The notes under the pieces: generated by a model | Seen by the model: the letters and a program-made list of their open reading frames with translations, nothing else | The model's database searches: none | What the model was told of the DNA's origin: nothing | Made by a program: the position numbers and the translations under genes | Shown here: positions 33,739 through 45,069 of the stretch, piece by piece | Position numbering within the stretch: the stretch's first letter is position 1 | Layout of the letters: each line of letters starts with the position of its first letter | Origin: Dryomyza anilis | Lineage: Eukaryota > Arthropoda > Insecta > Diptera > Dryomyzidae | Assembly (NCBI GenBank): GCA_951804985.1 | Contig: OX638132.1 | Coordinates: 44,554,791 to 44,618,790 of the forward strand | DNA: 64,000 nucleotides | Direction of reading: 5' to 3'

Positions 33739-34642
33739 GTGAGTTTCGGTGCGGCGAGTTTTAGTGTGGTGAGTTTTAGTGTCGTGAGTTTTAGTGTGGT
33801 GAATTTTAGTGACGTGAGTTTTATTGTGGTCAGTTTTAGTGTGGTGAATTTTAGTGTGGTGAGTTTTAGTGTTGTGAGTTTTAGTTTGGTGAGTTCTAGT
33901 GTGGTGAGTTCTAGTGTGGTGAGTTTCGGTGTGGTGAGTTTTAGTAGGGTGAGTTTAAGTGTGGTGAGTTTTAGTGTGGTGACTTTTAGTGTGGTGAGTT
34001 TTAGTATGCTGAATTTTATTGTGGTTAGTTTTAGTGTGGTGAGTTTTAGAGTGGTGAGCTTTAGTGTGCTGAATTTTGGTGTGGTTAGTTTTAGTGTGGT
34101 GAATTTAAGTGTGGTGAATTTTTGAGTGGTGAGCTTTAGTGTGCTGAGTTTTAATGAGTTTTAATGGTGAATTTTGGTGTGGTGTGCATAAAGAGAAATT
34201 TTGTTAAAAAAAAAAACCTTTTGGAGGACAAAAAGAACGCAATGGTCGAAATCACAATTTTCCAAATAAAAAAATATCAAAAAGCAATGTCTAAAAAAAA
34301 TTGTTTTTGTTTTTTTTTCTTTTCAGTTTTTGTTTTTCCTTTAGTTTGGCTTTTAGTTTTATATTATTGCTTTTGTTTTTGTGTCTGCTTTTGCTTTTTT
34401 GTTTTTGCATTTAAATATTTTTTGTATTACAATTTTTTGCTTCATGTTCGTAGCTGCCGAAAGTGCCGAGTTAAATCGTTTTGAAAGTTTAGGTTGTATA
34501 GGAGGTGCCACGCCCCTTTGTCCAATCCCGCGCGTATATAGCTTACATTCCTTCCAGACCATTCCGAATCTGTGGTAAAAATTTTATGAAAATCGGATGA
34601 GTCGTTTAGACGGAGATGCAGAACAATAGGAAGGATAAGATC

Positions 34643-37600
34643 TTATATTTTATATTTTATATTTTATATTTTATATTTTATATTTTATATTTTATATTTT
34701 ATATTTTATATTTTATATTTTATATTTTATATTTTATATTTTATATTTTATATTTTATATTTTATATTTTATATTTTATATTTTATATTTTATATTTTAT
34801 ATTTTATATTTTATATTTTATATTTTATATTTTATATTTTATATTTTATATTTTATATTTTATATTTTATATTTTATATTTTATATTTTATATTTTATAT
34901 TTTATATTTTATATTTTATATTTTATATTTTATATTTTATATTTTATATTTTATATTTTATATTTTATATTTTATATTTTATATTTTATATTTTATATTT
35001 TATATTTTATATTTTATATTTTATATTTTATATTTTATATTTTATATTTTATATTTTATATTTTATATTTTATATTTTATATTTTATATTTTATATTTTA
35101 TATTTTATATTTTATATTTTATATTTTATATTTTATATTTTATATTTTATATTTTATATTTTATATTTTATATTTTATATTTTATATTTTATATTTTATA
35201 TTTTATATTTTATATTTTATATTTTATATTTTATATTTTATATTTTATATTTTATATTTTATATTTTATATTTTATATTTTATATTTTATATTTTATATT
35301 TTATATTTTATATTTTATATTTTATATTTTATATTTTATATTTTATATTTTATATTTTATATTTTATATTTTATATTTTATATTTTATATTTTATATTTT
35401 ATATTTTATATTTTATATTTTATATTTTATATTTTATATTTTATATTTTATATTTTATATTTTATATTTTATATTTTATATTTTATATTTTATATTTTAT
35501 ATTTTATATTTTATATTTTATATTTTATATTTTATATTTTATATTTTATATTTTATATTTTATATTTTATATTTTATATTTTATATTTTATATTTTATAT
35601 TTTATATTTTATATTTTATATTTTATATTTTATATTTTATATTTTATATTTTATATTTTATATTTTATATTTTATATTTTATATTTTATATTTTATATTT
35701 TATATTTTATATTTTATATTTTATATTTTATATTTTATATTTTATATTTTATATTTTATATTTTATATTTTATATTTTATATTTTATATTTTATATTTTA
35801 TATTTTATATTTTATATTTTATATTTTATATTTTATATTTTATATTTTATATTTTATATTTTATATTTTATATTTTATATTTTATATTTTATATTTTATA
35901 TTTTATATTTTATATTTTATATTTTATATTTTATATTTTATATTTTATATTTTATATTTTATATTTTATATTTTATATTTTATATTTTATATTTTATATT
36001 TTATATTTTATATTTTATATTTTATATTTTATATTTTATATTTTATATTTTATATTTTATATTTTATATTTTATATTTTATATTTTATATTTTATATTTT
36101 ATATTTTATATTTTATATTTTATATTTTATATTTTATATTTTATATTTTATATTTTATATTTTATATTTTATATTTTATATTTTATATTTTATATTTTAT
36201 ATTTTATATTTTATATTTTATATTTTATATTTTATATTTTATATTTTATATTTTATATTTTATATTTTATATTTTATATTTTATATTTTATATTTTATAT
36301 TTTATATTTTATATTTTATATTTTATATTTTATATTTTATATTTTATATTTTATATTTTATATTTTATATTTTATATTTTATATTTTATATTTTATATTT
36401 TATATTTTATATTTTATATTTTATATTTTATATTTTATATTTTATATTTTATATTTTATATTTTATATTTTATATTTTATATTTTATATTTTATATTTTA
36501 TATTTTATATTTTATATTTTATATTTTATATTTTATATTTTATATTTTATATTTTATATTTTATATTTTATATTTTATATTTTATATTTTATATTTTATA
36601 TTTTATATTTTATATTTTATATTTTATATTTTATATTTTATATTTTATATTTTATATTTTATATTTTATATTTTATATTTTATATTTTATATTTTATATT
36701 TTATATTTTATATTTTATATTTTATATTTTATATTTTATATTTTATATTTTATATTTTATATTTTATATTTTATATTTTATATTTTATATTTTATATTTT
36801 ATATTTTATATTTTATATTTTATATTTTATATTTTATATTTTATATTTTATATTTTATATTTTATATTTTATATTTTATATTTTATATTTTATATTTTAT
36901 ATTTTATATTTTATATTTTATATTTTATATTTTATATTTTATATTTTATATTTTATATTTTATATTTTATATTTTATATTTTATATTTTATATTTTATAT
37001 TTTATATTTTATATTTTATATTTTATATTTTATATTTTATATTTTATATTTTATATTTTATATTTTATATTTTATATTTTATATTTTATATTTTATATTT
37101 TATATTTTATATTTTATATTTTATATTTTATATTTTATATTTTATATTTTATATTTTATATTTTATATTTTATATTTTATATTTTATATTTTATATTTTA
37201 TATTTTATATTTTATATTTTATATTTTATATTTTATATTTTATATTTTATATTTTATATTTTATATTTTATATTTTATATTTTATATTTTATATTTTATA
37301 TTTTATATTTTATATTTTATATTTTATATTTTATATTTTATATTTTATATTTTATATTTTATATTTTATATTTTATATTTTATATTTTATATTTTATATT
37401 TTATATTTTATATTTTATATTTTATATTTTATATTTTATATTTTATATTTTATATTTTATATTTTATATTTTATATTTTATATTTTATATTTTATATTTT
37501 ATATTTTATATTTTATATTTTATATTTTATATTTTATATTTTATATTTTATATTTTATATTTTATATTTTATATTTTATATTTTATATTTTATATTTTAT

Positions 37601-37902
37601 ATTTTATATTTTATATTTTATATTTTATATTTTATATTTTATATTTTATATTTTATATTTTATATTTTATATTTTATATTTTATATTTTATATTTTATAT
37701 TTTATATTTTATATTTTATATTTTATATTTTATATTTTATATTTTATATTTTATATTTTATATTTTATATTTTATATTTTATATTTTATATTTTATATTT
37801 TATATTTTATATTTTATATTTTATATTTTATATTTTATATTTTATATTTTATATTTTATATTTTATATTTTATATTTTATATTTTATATTTTATATTTTA
37901 TG
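34643..37902. repeat. 7-bp satellite (TATTTTA)n, about 465 copies
   Basis: An uninterrupted run of the heptamer TATTTTA over about 3.26 kb with no variant that I can see. Because 7 is not a multiple of 3 and the plus-strand frames contain no stop, it produces an 1114-codon false ORF with a seven-residue period; the minus strand has TAA in each unit. It starts where the tail of composite unit 5 should end and stops at TGTGTCGG. No unit divergence suggests very recent expansion or homogenisation, or an assembly/polishing effect. Confidence 0.97.
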
Positions 37903-38342
37903 TGTCGGTAAAAAATTTACGTTAAGCAATCATAATATAATAAACCGAAAACATTTTTAGAGTAACAGAAAAACGTTTGTTATGAAGGGTATGGCGGTCA
38001 ATACTAAGCATGTTTACTCGGTAATAATTTTTACGGATACAGCCTTAAATGTCCAAATGCTCGTTTTGCACTGCATCATGCGCTGCTAAATATAGACCGT
38101 TTCGCCGATAAATCGATTTGAATAATCAAGTGCAGTATCTTCGACGAAATACCATCAGTTCATGGTTCAGATGGTACTCGACATCAACGCCTTATGCAGA
38201 CCTACTACTGTTCCGGCTTGTATATGGGAAAAACTTTTGCGTTGATCGAAAAGGCGCTGCGCCACCGTTCAGCAGAGCCTCTTTCTCGGACAGCTTCACA
38301 TCGCTGAGTTTTAGAGATTTGTACTCGTATTTGTCGCAGATA
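37903..38342. other. non-coding DNA after the satellite
   Basis: An 81-codon frame at 38118-38363 shows no recognisable domain. No repeat family is identified. Confidence 0.35.
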
Positions 38343-38530
38343 TTCGAAAGGCGTTCTCTTTAAAAAATTTGATCGTACATTTTTTTTGTCAAATTAAAAT
38401 CAGACATATACGACAAAGATAAATATCAAATAGCATTAAAGACAAGTAACACATTACAACAACTATACAGTAATACAAAAACCAAGACAGACAATTTTGA
38501 TAAAGCTAACTTGATATATAGAATTCGATA

Positions 38531-38857
38531 TGTAATAAAACATATGTTGGGACGACAAAGAATAAACTTAGGACAAGAATTTCTTCGCATAAATCTGATC
38601 ACAAAATACAAGGCAAACCGATAGAGCAGAAAACAGCACTAGCTGCTCACTGTGGAAAACTCGGACACTCTCCAGACTTCGAAAACGTTAACGTTTTACA
38701 ACAGGAGCCGAACTATTTCCGAAGGTACACTCTGGAAATGCTCCACATAATTAACACACCGAACGAAGAAAGATTAAACTACAAAACGGACACGGAAAAA
38801 TTCGTGCATTTATACAGACACTTAGTTAAGAAACAAAGAATCAAAAATAATCAGTGA
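38531..38857 (+). pseudogene. Penelope-like GIY-YIG endonuclease, C-terminal part
   Basis: In Penelope-like elements this domain follows the RT and nicks target DNA. The open frame reads TYVGTTKNKLRTRISSHKSD, the YVG...R...H signature. It is followed by ALAAHCGKLGHSPDFENV, EPNYFRRYTLEMLHI and LNYKTDTEKF, then TGA at 38855. Just upstream NLIYRI (about 38508-38526) is in another frame, so a frameshift lies in the first GIY-like strand. The RT is absent. Confidence 0.78.
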
Positions 38858-39039
38858 AGACTCAGACGGTGCAATGACAAGTTGTTAATTGTCGTATTCG
38901 TCAAAAACTGTGGAATATTTTATTTAAAGTATATGTTATATGTAATAATATATGTTTGTTTAAAATTTCTGTAAGTTTATAAATCTGTTGTGTAAAATAT
39001 AGAATAAGTTGATTAATATGTTAACATCTTTGACAGAGT

Positions 39040-39076
39040 CCCTTAAGATGGCTTTCGGCGAAGGCCGAAATATTGG
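39040..39076 (+). ncRNA. degenerate hammerhead-ribozyme-like motif
   Basis: CTTAAGA, then a GGC...GCC helix, then GAAA matches the order CUGANGA-stem II-GAAA of the hammerhead motifs known in Penelope-like elements. The core G5 is replaced by T, which would impair cleavage. Stems I and III are not evident. Confidence 0.25.
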
Positions 39077-39764
39077 ACAAAATAAAAATTTAAATACATA
39101 TAAAGAGTATTTTTAATTGGACCTTGAGCCCGTAAAACAAATAACTAAATATTCAAAAGAGGTCTTTAAAAATTAATACAATTATAAAAAAATATATATA
39201 AAAATACAATAACAAAAAATATATATTGAAAAGACATTTTACGGCATACAAATAAGATTTTGAAAATAAAAATTAAATAAAGTTTGCGGGTATTGACAAA
39301 TAAAAAAAGCATACGTGGGCAGAAATTTTCTCAAATTTTTTTGATCTCTCCAAAATTTCTTCACCTTCCTTAATACACCTTGTACAGCATCACGACTGTG
39401 CGAGGGGTAGCTGTATAGGTTGGAGCCAAGAATAATATAATAATAAGATTACAAATATTAATTTTATTGAAATTTTGCTTTTTAAAACATTTTTGCCAAA
39501 AAAACATTGGTGGGTTTCCGGCAGTTTCCTCAGTGGATGCATCAACTATCGTGCTGATCAAGACATTTTTGCACATGAGTGGAAGGCAGATAATTTAAAT
39601 TTAAAATCTAAAAAATAGAGGGACTAGAGCGACTAAATGCTATTGTATTATTTTTTTTTTTGCACATTTCAATGGTGGTTCTTATTTTTTATTTGTGATG
39701 GCCAATTAAGTGCTGTTTGGCTAACATGTCTATTAATCATATACAATTATATCAAAAGTAAATT

Positions 39765-39905
39765 AAAAATGTTGTTGTCTTTGCAACAACATTCTGACAC
39801 AATGAAAAAAATTATACTTATCAAAAAACTTCTACGTACAAGCGCAGAAGATTCAAGTTTTGAACAACGTTCTGCGCAATCTTTGTTTCTATTATTCTTG
39901 GGTAG
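39765..39905 (+). repeat. dispersed repeat family C, copy 1
   Basis: TTGCAACAACATTCTGACAC, AGAAGATTCAAGTTTTGAAC and GTTTCTATTATTCTTGG occur inverted at 56085-56215. The 135-codon frame over it is not supported by any family. Confidence 0.7.
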
Positions 39906-40849
39906 GAGCAATTGCAGAATTTTCCGAACATGTCGTTTGTTGATTTCTGCTACTGTTTTTCATATCATGGTTTTGCTCGTCCAACAGCGGCTGTCCCGTT
40001 ATTACTCGGTACCGATTACGATACAGGATCATGACAGTTCTTAATGTTCTGCAGCGTTTTTTTTTTTTCAAAATCAAGTAAAATGACAAATTATTTGACA
40101 CAAAAATTAAAATAATTTTGAAGTGTTTTGTGATTTTTCGAACATACAATTTTTTAAGAATCGGATTGTTGAATTTAACAATTTAATTGATTTTAACAAT
40201 TCAACAATGAATTTAACAATCTTTCCTAAAATTATTGTTAAATGGAAAAAGCTACAATCATCACTCAGATTAAAGAAAAAAAAGTAACAATTTTAATTGT
40301 TAATTGAACAACAACATTTTTGTTATATTTTAACAATTATTCCATCAAATTTTGTCGTTCTCTCCCCCGCCCGCACCCCCAAAAATTAAAAACGATGGGG
40401 TGTTAAAAATGGTTTTTGAAAATATTTCAAGGGTCAAAGATCAACATTTAAAAAAATATGCCACAGCGGTATTGAGAGCTTCATAGACAATAAAAATTCA
40501 TCCCATCACAAGGTGACCGGTAAGCTACAGTCTACCAAAAGCGGAAATGGTTCTTATTGCATTCAGTGTTTAAATTTAAACATGCCTCACCGAGTTAAAC
40601 ATTGCTATGTTAAGATAAGTTATCGTCAAATTATTTTAATAATTTTATTTATGTGATGAATTTTTGAAAAACATTTCAAACATTTCAAAACATTTCAAAA
40701 CTGTCGGTTTTGCGTTAACGGACCTATATGGGCACATATTTTTATTTTTTAAATCCTTTGAAACTGAATTTATATATCAATAACTTGCGTAGTTTTCGTT
40801 TTTAGCTAATGATAACACCGTACAAAAATTCTATTTATTCTTAAAATAC
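39906..40849. other. AT-rich non-coding DNA
   Basis: Repeated TTTAACAAT and CATTTCAAAA short motifs, but no gene or recognised element. Confidence 0.4.
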
Positions 40850-41367
40850 TGTTACGAAAAGATGTAATTTGCCCCATAGTGCAAGCAATCAACAATAATT
40901 AATGAGACGCAAGACAATACAGATAGAAAGAGACGGAAGATCTTTCAGCGCACTGAGGCAGTGTGCGAGAAAGAGATGGAAGATCAGCGCATTAAAACAC
41001 ATGAGTGCGAATGAGATGCCAATAGCATGCGTCATTCACGAAACGAGTAGAAGGTTCTCGAAACACGTCGAAGCTTGTCGAAACGTGTCGAACTGATGCA
41101 TGCAGTATATAAGGGAGCCGCATCTAAGGTACAGCACTTCAGTAGTGATGGTAAAGTGGTCGAGGGTATCTCGTGTGATAATTGTCAAGTTAAATTGTGG
41201 ATATGCAGCAGTTGTTAGAATTTGTTATTAGTGAAGTTGTTTATTAAAGTGAATTAATAAAGTTAATTGTTATAATTTAAACCAAACATAAGAGTGTTTT
41301 TATTTTGTACAGAATCCAGAGATACGTACTCTTAGATCAGTTTTCCGTAGACTGAATTTTCGTAACA
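40850..41367 (+). mobile_element. 5' LTR of a gypsy-type retrotransposon
   Basis: Begins TGTTACGAAAA and ends TTTTCGTAACA, an 11-bp inverted terminal match with TG...CA. A TATA box (GTATATAAG, about 41105) and an AATAAA signal (about 41254) lie inside. The next bases are TTGGTGTCAGAAGTGGG, a primer-binding site starting TGG at 41369. Length 518 bp. No matching 3' LTR is found downstream. Confidence 0.9.
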
Positions 41368-41368
41368 T

Positions 41369-41386
41369 TGGTGTCAGAAGTGGGAT
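41369..41386 (+). promoter_or_regulatory. retrotransposon primer-binding site
   Basis: TGGTGTCAGAAGTGGGAT directly after the LTR starts with TGG, complementary to the CCA end of a tRNA. Which tRNA cannot be settled by eye. Confidence 0.7.
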
Positions 41387-41397
41387 TGTGATACAAA

Positions 41398-43059
41398 ATG
41401 GTTAAATTAGAACAACTTAAAGTCGACCAGCTAAAGAAGGAGCTGGCGAATCGTGATATTCCAACTGCTGGTACGAAAGTAGAGCTGCAAAAGCGCCTAA
41501 TGGACGAATTAGAGGCGCAAGGCATTGACCTCGCAGAGCACGAGTTTGAAGTGAAAGCTGTAAGAGCGTCATCGAAAAGTGTGGACACGGAACAAAAAGT
41601 ACAGTCCCAAAGTTTTGATATGAGCCAGTTGCTCGGAGCAATACAACAACAGCTTCAAGAAAATTCCAATCAACTTAAAACAGAACTAGATCAAAAATTT
41701 CTAGAAAATTCAAAACAATTTCAAGAAAATTCTAATCAGCTTAAATTAGACATGAAGCAAGAACTTCTAGAAAATTCAAAACAATTTCAAGAAAATTCCA
41801 ATCAGCTCAAATTAGACATGAAGCAAGAACTTCTAGAAAATTCCAACAAAATGGAACAGAAACTTCAAGAAAATTCGAAACAGCAACTAGAAAGTTCTAA
41901 TCAACAGCAAACTGAAATTAAGCAGCAGATGCAGGAGCATTCTAAGCAGCTTTTGGAAGTTTCTAATACACTCCATAGCAAAGTAACGGAGCTAGAAACG
42001 CATGTAAATGACATGGAAGTGAACATTAATGAAAAAATTCTAAGATTAGAAAACAGTATAGACTAAGAAATCCAGGAAATAAAAAAAGATTTGCACGTGA
42101 TGCAGACAACAAATGCGTTGTGCCGATCGGATCCAAAGGCGCGTAGAATTGATATGGAGAACGATGATTTATTTCAAGTAGTGTGCCAAGCAGTTAAAGC
42201 AGACGTTAAAACCGAACACACATCAGCCAACAAAGATACGCAATTGAAAGGTAAATGCTACAATTGCGGAAAATATGGGCATATGGCACGCGACTGTCGT
42301 GAAAAACGTAAATGTGTAATTGTGCAACCACCTAAGGGATACAGACCAGAAAATATATCTGAAGATACCCAAAATAACACCAGGGGACATCGTGGAAATT
42401 CAGGCACTGTGTCGGCACGAGTGTGTAAAATGGAATCCAGAGAATGCTCTACGGAAGAAGAAAAGACGAACATAATTCACATTTGTTCGTTAAATGTCAT
42501 GACAGAAGATCAATGGACTCTAGAGCAAATACGAAATGATCAAAAGAAGGACCCCGACATCGCAAAAATTAGGACGTTCAAGGAACAACAAAGAAAACCA
42601 TTATGGAAAAAGTTAGCATCCAACAGTCCAATAAGCAGGACTTATTGGGCGCAGTGGCAAAGCCTGAAGTTTCAAAATGGTTGTTTGTACCGTATTTGGG
42701 AAACTGAAAATGGCAGATCTGCACGAAATATAGTTGTTGTTCCCAAGTCAAAAATAAATGTGATAGTACTGAAATACCATTGTGGATCCAATGGATGTCA
42801 CATGAGCATAAATAAAACGATTGAAGAAGTCAGAAAACATTTCTATTGGGTCGGACATCAGAAGTCAGTCGCCTATTGGATTCACAGATGTAAGAAATGT
42901 GTATCCGCAAAAAGAAAACCCGTCAGAAGTTGCGGTAAGATGAATCAATACAACGTAGGAGCACATTGCGAACGTACTGCCATTGATGTTCAAAAGTCAA
43001 TTCCAAAAAGTGTTTTGGGCAAGAAAAGTGAAGACCGAGACGAGTTACATCAGTCTTAA
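41398..43059 (+). pseudogene. gypsy-type Gag fused by deletion to integrase N-terminus
   Basis: One reading frame interrupted only by TAA at 42064-42066. Gag would assemble the particle. Residues about 1-40 form a SAP-like DNA-binding motif (LKVDQLKKELANRDIP). About 80-220 is a glutamine-rich coiled coil built on 11-residue repeats with a 66-bp DNA duplication (LENSKQFQENSNQLKLD). After the stop comes a CCHC knuckle (CYNCGKYGHMARDC), then, with no protease, RT or RNase H, the integrase zinc region (YHCGSNGCHMSINKT, CKKC). It stops before the integrase catalytic core. The open frame across the deletion is notable. Confidence 0.85.
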
Positions 43060-43373
43060 GGCTGAGTATACAAATTGCAAGTGATAAGATAAAATCTATA
43101 TAATTGATGATTAAAATAAAAATCAATTATGATTAATTGAATAAAATGGAAATTTAGTTAAGGATGCGATCATTGCCTGATCAGGCACACAAGGCAACGT
43201 GTCTGAGCGCTTCAACATGGCGAAACCAGCGCAATCCTTGCCCGTGTCGTATGATGTCAACTCGCCAGAATTGTCCCTGGAAACGACGCTCTATACAACC
43301 CGGTGTAGTGTGACCAAGTGGTATGACCAAGAGTGACGTGCGGCCACTGCAGAGAAAGACGCTGTGTACAAAT

Positions 43374-44280
43374 CAAGGATTGAAACCGTAACCGAGACCG
43401 TGACCGATATCCGTTTAAAACCGTTTCAGGTTTAAAACCGAAACCGTTATACGAAAATCAGAAATAAACCGATAACCAAAATTGAAATAAACGGTTTCGG
43501 TTTTATACCGGTTTAAACCGGTTTTTTAAAAGGTATAAAAAGAAACAGAAAAACATATTTTATTTTATATAGAAGATCTTAAGAATAAGTCATTTAATAA
43601 TAGATATATATATATATCATTTAATAAAATTTGGAGTGTCCAAAATAAAAATTTTCACATGTAATTTCACATGTAGTTTTTTGAGAAACAATATTTCCAA
43701 AACAACAATCTTTTGTCTAAAATTGGTTTTTGCTTCATTAATTTGTATTTGTTTTTATTTATTGTATTAGTAAAATATATAGTGTAGCCTGGGGAAAAGT
43801 TAGACAAGTTTTGAAAAGTTCATTTGAATATTTTTATATGATCTATTCAATATAATACAATTTATAAGTCTTTTAATTGATTTTTCGAAACAGCTCCATT
43901 TCGGACATATATATTAAGGATAAAAAATTATAATAAGGTAATAAAAAACAATGTAATGCAAGAAAACATTAGAAAAAAAGTTTAAAATTATTATCATCTC
44001 AGTAACTACTTAAGAAAATACGAAAAATAAAGCGCAAGTTCGAACATTTCAAGTATACAGGCAGATATTGCAGTTTATTGAATTGTTGAAATTAAATTTC
44101 TTTGGCTTTTATGGATGGAAATCGTACAATATTCGTCTTCTTATGAAGTTTAAGAATATTTACCGATGTATTCTTGTTGCGAAATCAAAACAGAAACCGT
44201 AACATGGAACCGGTATACCGAAACCGTAACAGAAACACGGAAAAAACCGAAACCGTTATTCGTTTAGGTTTCAATCCTTG
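43374..44280. mobile_element. hAT MITE with 8-bp target duplication
   Basis: Ends CAAGGATTGAAACC and GGTTTCAATCCTTG are exact inverted repeats of 14 bp. The flanks GTACAAAT at 43366-43373 and 44281-44288 are a perfect 8-bp duplication, and removing the element restores LINE reading (AAEKDAVYKST). The subterminal DNA is packed with AACCG motifs on both sides, the arrangement expected for transposase binding. No ORF for a transposase. Confidence 0.95.
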
Positions 44281-44289
44281 GTACAAATC

Positions 44290-44890
44290 CACCCTGCCGT
44301 CAGTAGATCCGCAAGCTGTGAAGGAGCGATACAAAGAGAAGAGAAAGGAATAGAAACGTCTTTTCAGGCGTAAAAAAAGAGAGACAGAAAAACGTGAGTG
44401 TGAGGAGATTAAGATGCATGGGGATAGGAATGAGATGCATGCCTCGAGATTCTTCGATAAATAAGATGCCGAAGGTTCAAAATCCAGAGCCTCTTCTTGT
44501 AAAGATGAGAAAGGGAATCCAGTCACAGATATCCAGAGCACACTGAAGATATGAAGGGATCACTTCTGTAAACTGCTGACCGGTGATGATGACATCAATT
44601 CCACCGATAGAGAAATAAACCGGGCAACCCCAGTACTTGATGACGACGTTGAGATTCCCCCGCCCGACCATAACGAGGTCAGAACAGGCATTGCTCAGCT
44701 GAAAAACAACAAAGCCGCAGGTGCTGTAGGCCTTCCTGCTGAGTTGTTTAAGACCGGAGGCGACAAGCTAACAGAGAGCATGCACGAGCTCCTAAGCAGA
44801 ATATGGTCGGATGAAAGTATGCCAAGAAACTGGTACCTCAGTGTACTCTGCCCAATCCTTAAGAAAGTGGATCCCACTATTTGGGCCAAC
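44290..44890 (+). pseudogene. RTE-like LINE: linker and RT motif 1
   Basis: Decayed frame. The stretch after the MITE gives a basic linker, then LKNNKAAGAVGLPAELFKTG and SVLCPILKK, the start of an RTE-type RT. The frame ends at DPTIWAN where the copia element cuts in. Several stops precede this. Confidence 0.8.
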
Positions 44891-45012
44891 TTTTTTTTTT
44901 TATTTTAGTTATAATTGTATTTAGTTATAATTATATTAGCTTTGTATTTTCTGAATGAAATGAAAATTTTACTCACTTTCAATAAAAGCTTCAACTGTTA
45001 AAAACTATAATA
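44891..45012 (+). mobile_element. 5' LTR of copia element, 5'-truncated
   Basis: Matches the 3' LTR from TAGTTTTAATTATATTAGC to CTATAATA, but its first part is replaced by a T run. It ends directly before the primer site. Confidence 0.8.
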
Positions 45013-45028
45013 GGTTATGAACCCAAGA
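45013..45028 (+). promoter_or_regulatory. copia-type primer-binding site (internal tRNA-iMet)
   Basis: GGTTATGAACCCAAG follows the LTR. The copia primer site GGTTATGGGCCCAG matches the anticodon region of initiator tRNA-Met; here two to three positions differ. Confidence 0.7.
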
Positions 45029-45069
45029 ACCCGACTGTGCTGAATTAATAAGACAACATTAATTGAGAA

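Larger units (their letters stand above)
30419..34642 (+). repeat. composite repeat unit 5, split by a LINE
   Basis: The head and minisatellite 1 are at 30419-30786 and minisatellite 2 resumes at 33739 and runs to about 34190, with the tail at 34440-34642. The interruption 30787-33738 is the LINE. The tail merges into the 7-bp satellite where other units have TTATTATATTA. Confidence 0.85.
38398..39165 (+). mobile_element. Penelope-like element, 5'-truncated fragment
   Basis: Only the 3' end of a Penelope-like retroelement: the GIY-YIG endonuclease region, a 3' UTR with a hammerhead-like motif and an A-rich tail near 39080-39160. Truncation is usual for this class. It interrupts the hAT MITE copy. 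Confidence 0.75.
38343..39382. mobile_element. hAT-type MITE copy 2, split by a Penelope-like fragment
   Basis: The left part 38343-38397 (AAAGGCGTTCTC block) and the right part about 39166-39382 (TTTTACGGCATACAAATA, CATACGTGGGCAGAAATTTT, end TTAATACACCTTG) match 5858-6311. The left terminal repeat is missing. The DINE-like core of copy 1 is absent here. About 770 bp of Penelope-like DNA interrupts it. Confidence 0.7.

Noticed and set aside
34616..37960. An 1114-codon open frame on the plus strand.
   Set aside because: It is an unavoidable consequence of a stop-free 7-bp repeat. The protein is a pure seven-residue period with no start context or non-repeat domain.
40902..41096. 64-codon frame starting inside the LTR.
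   Set aside because: It lies upstream of the TATA box inside the LTR and is not conserved coding sequence.
44185..44541. 118-codon minus-strand ORF across the MITE edge.
   Set aside because: It spans the hAT MITE boundary and the LINE in antisense, so it cannot be an original gene.
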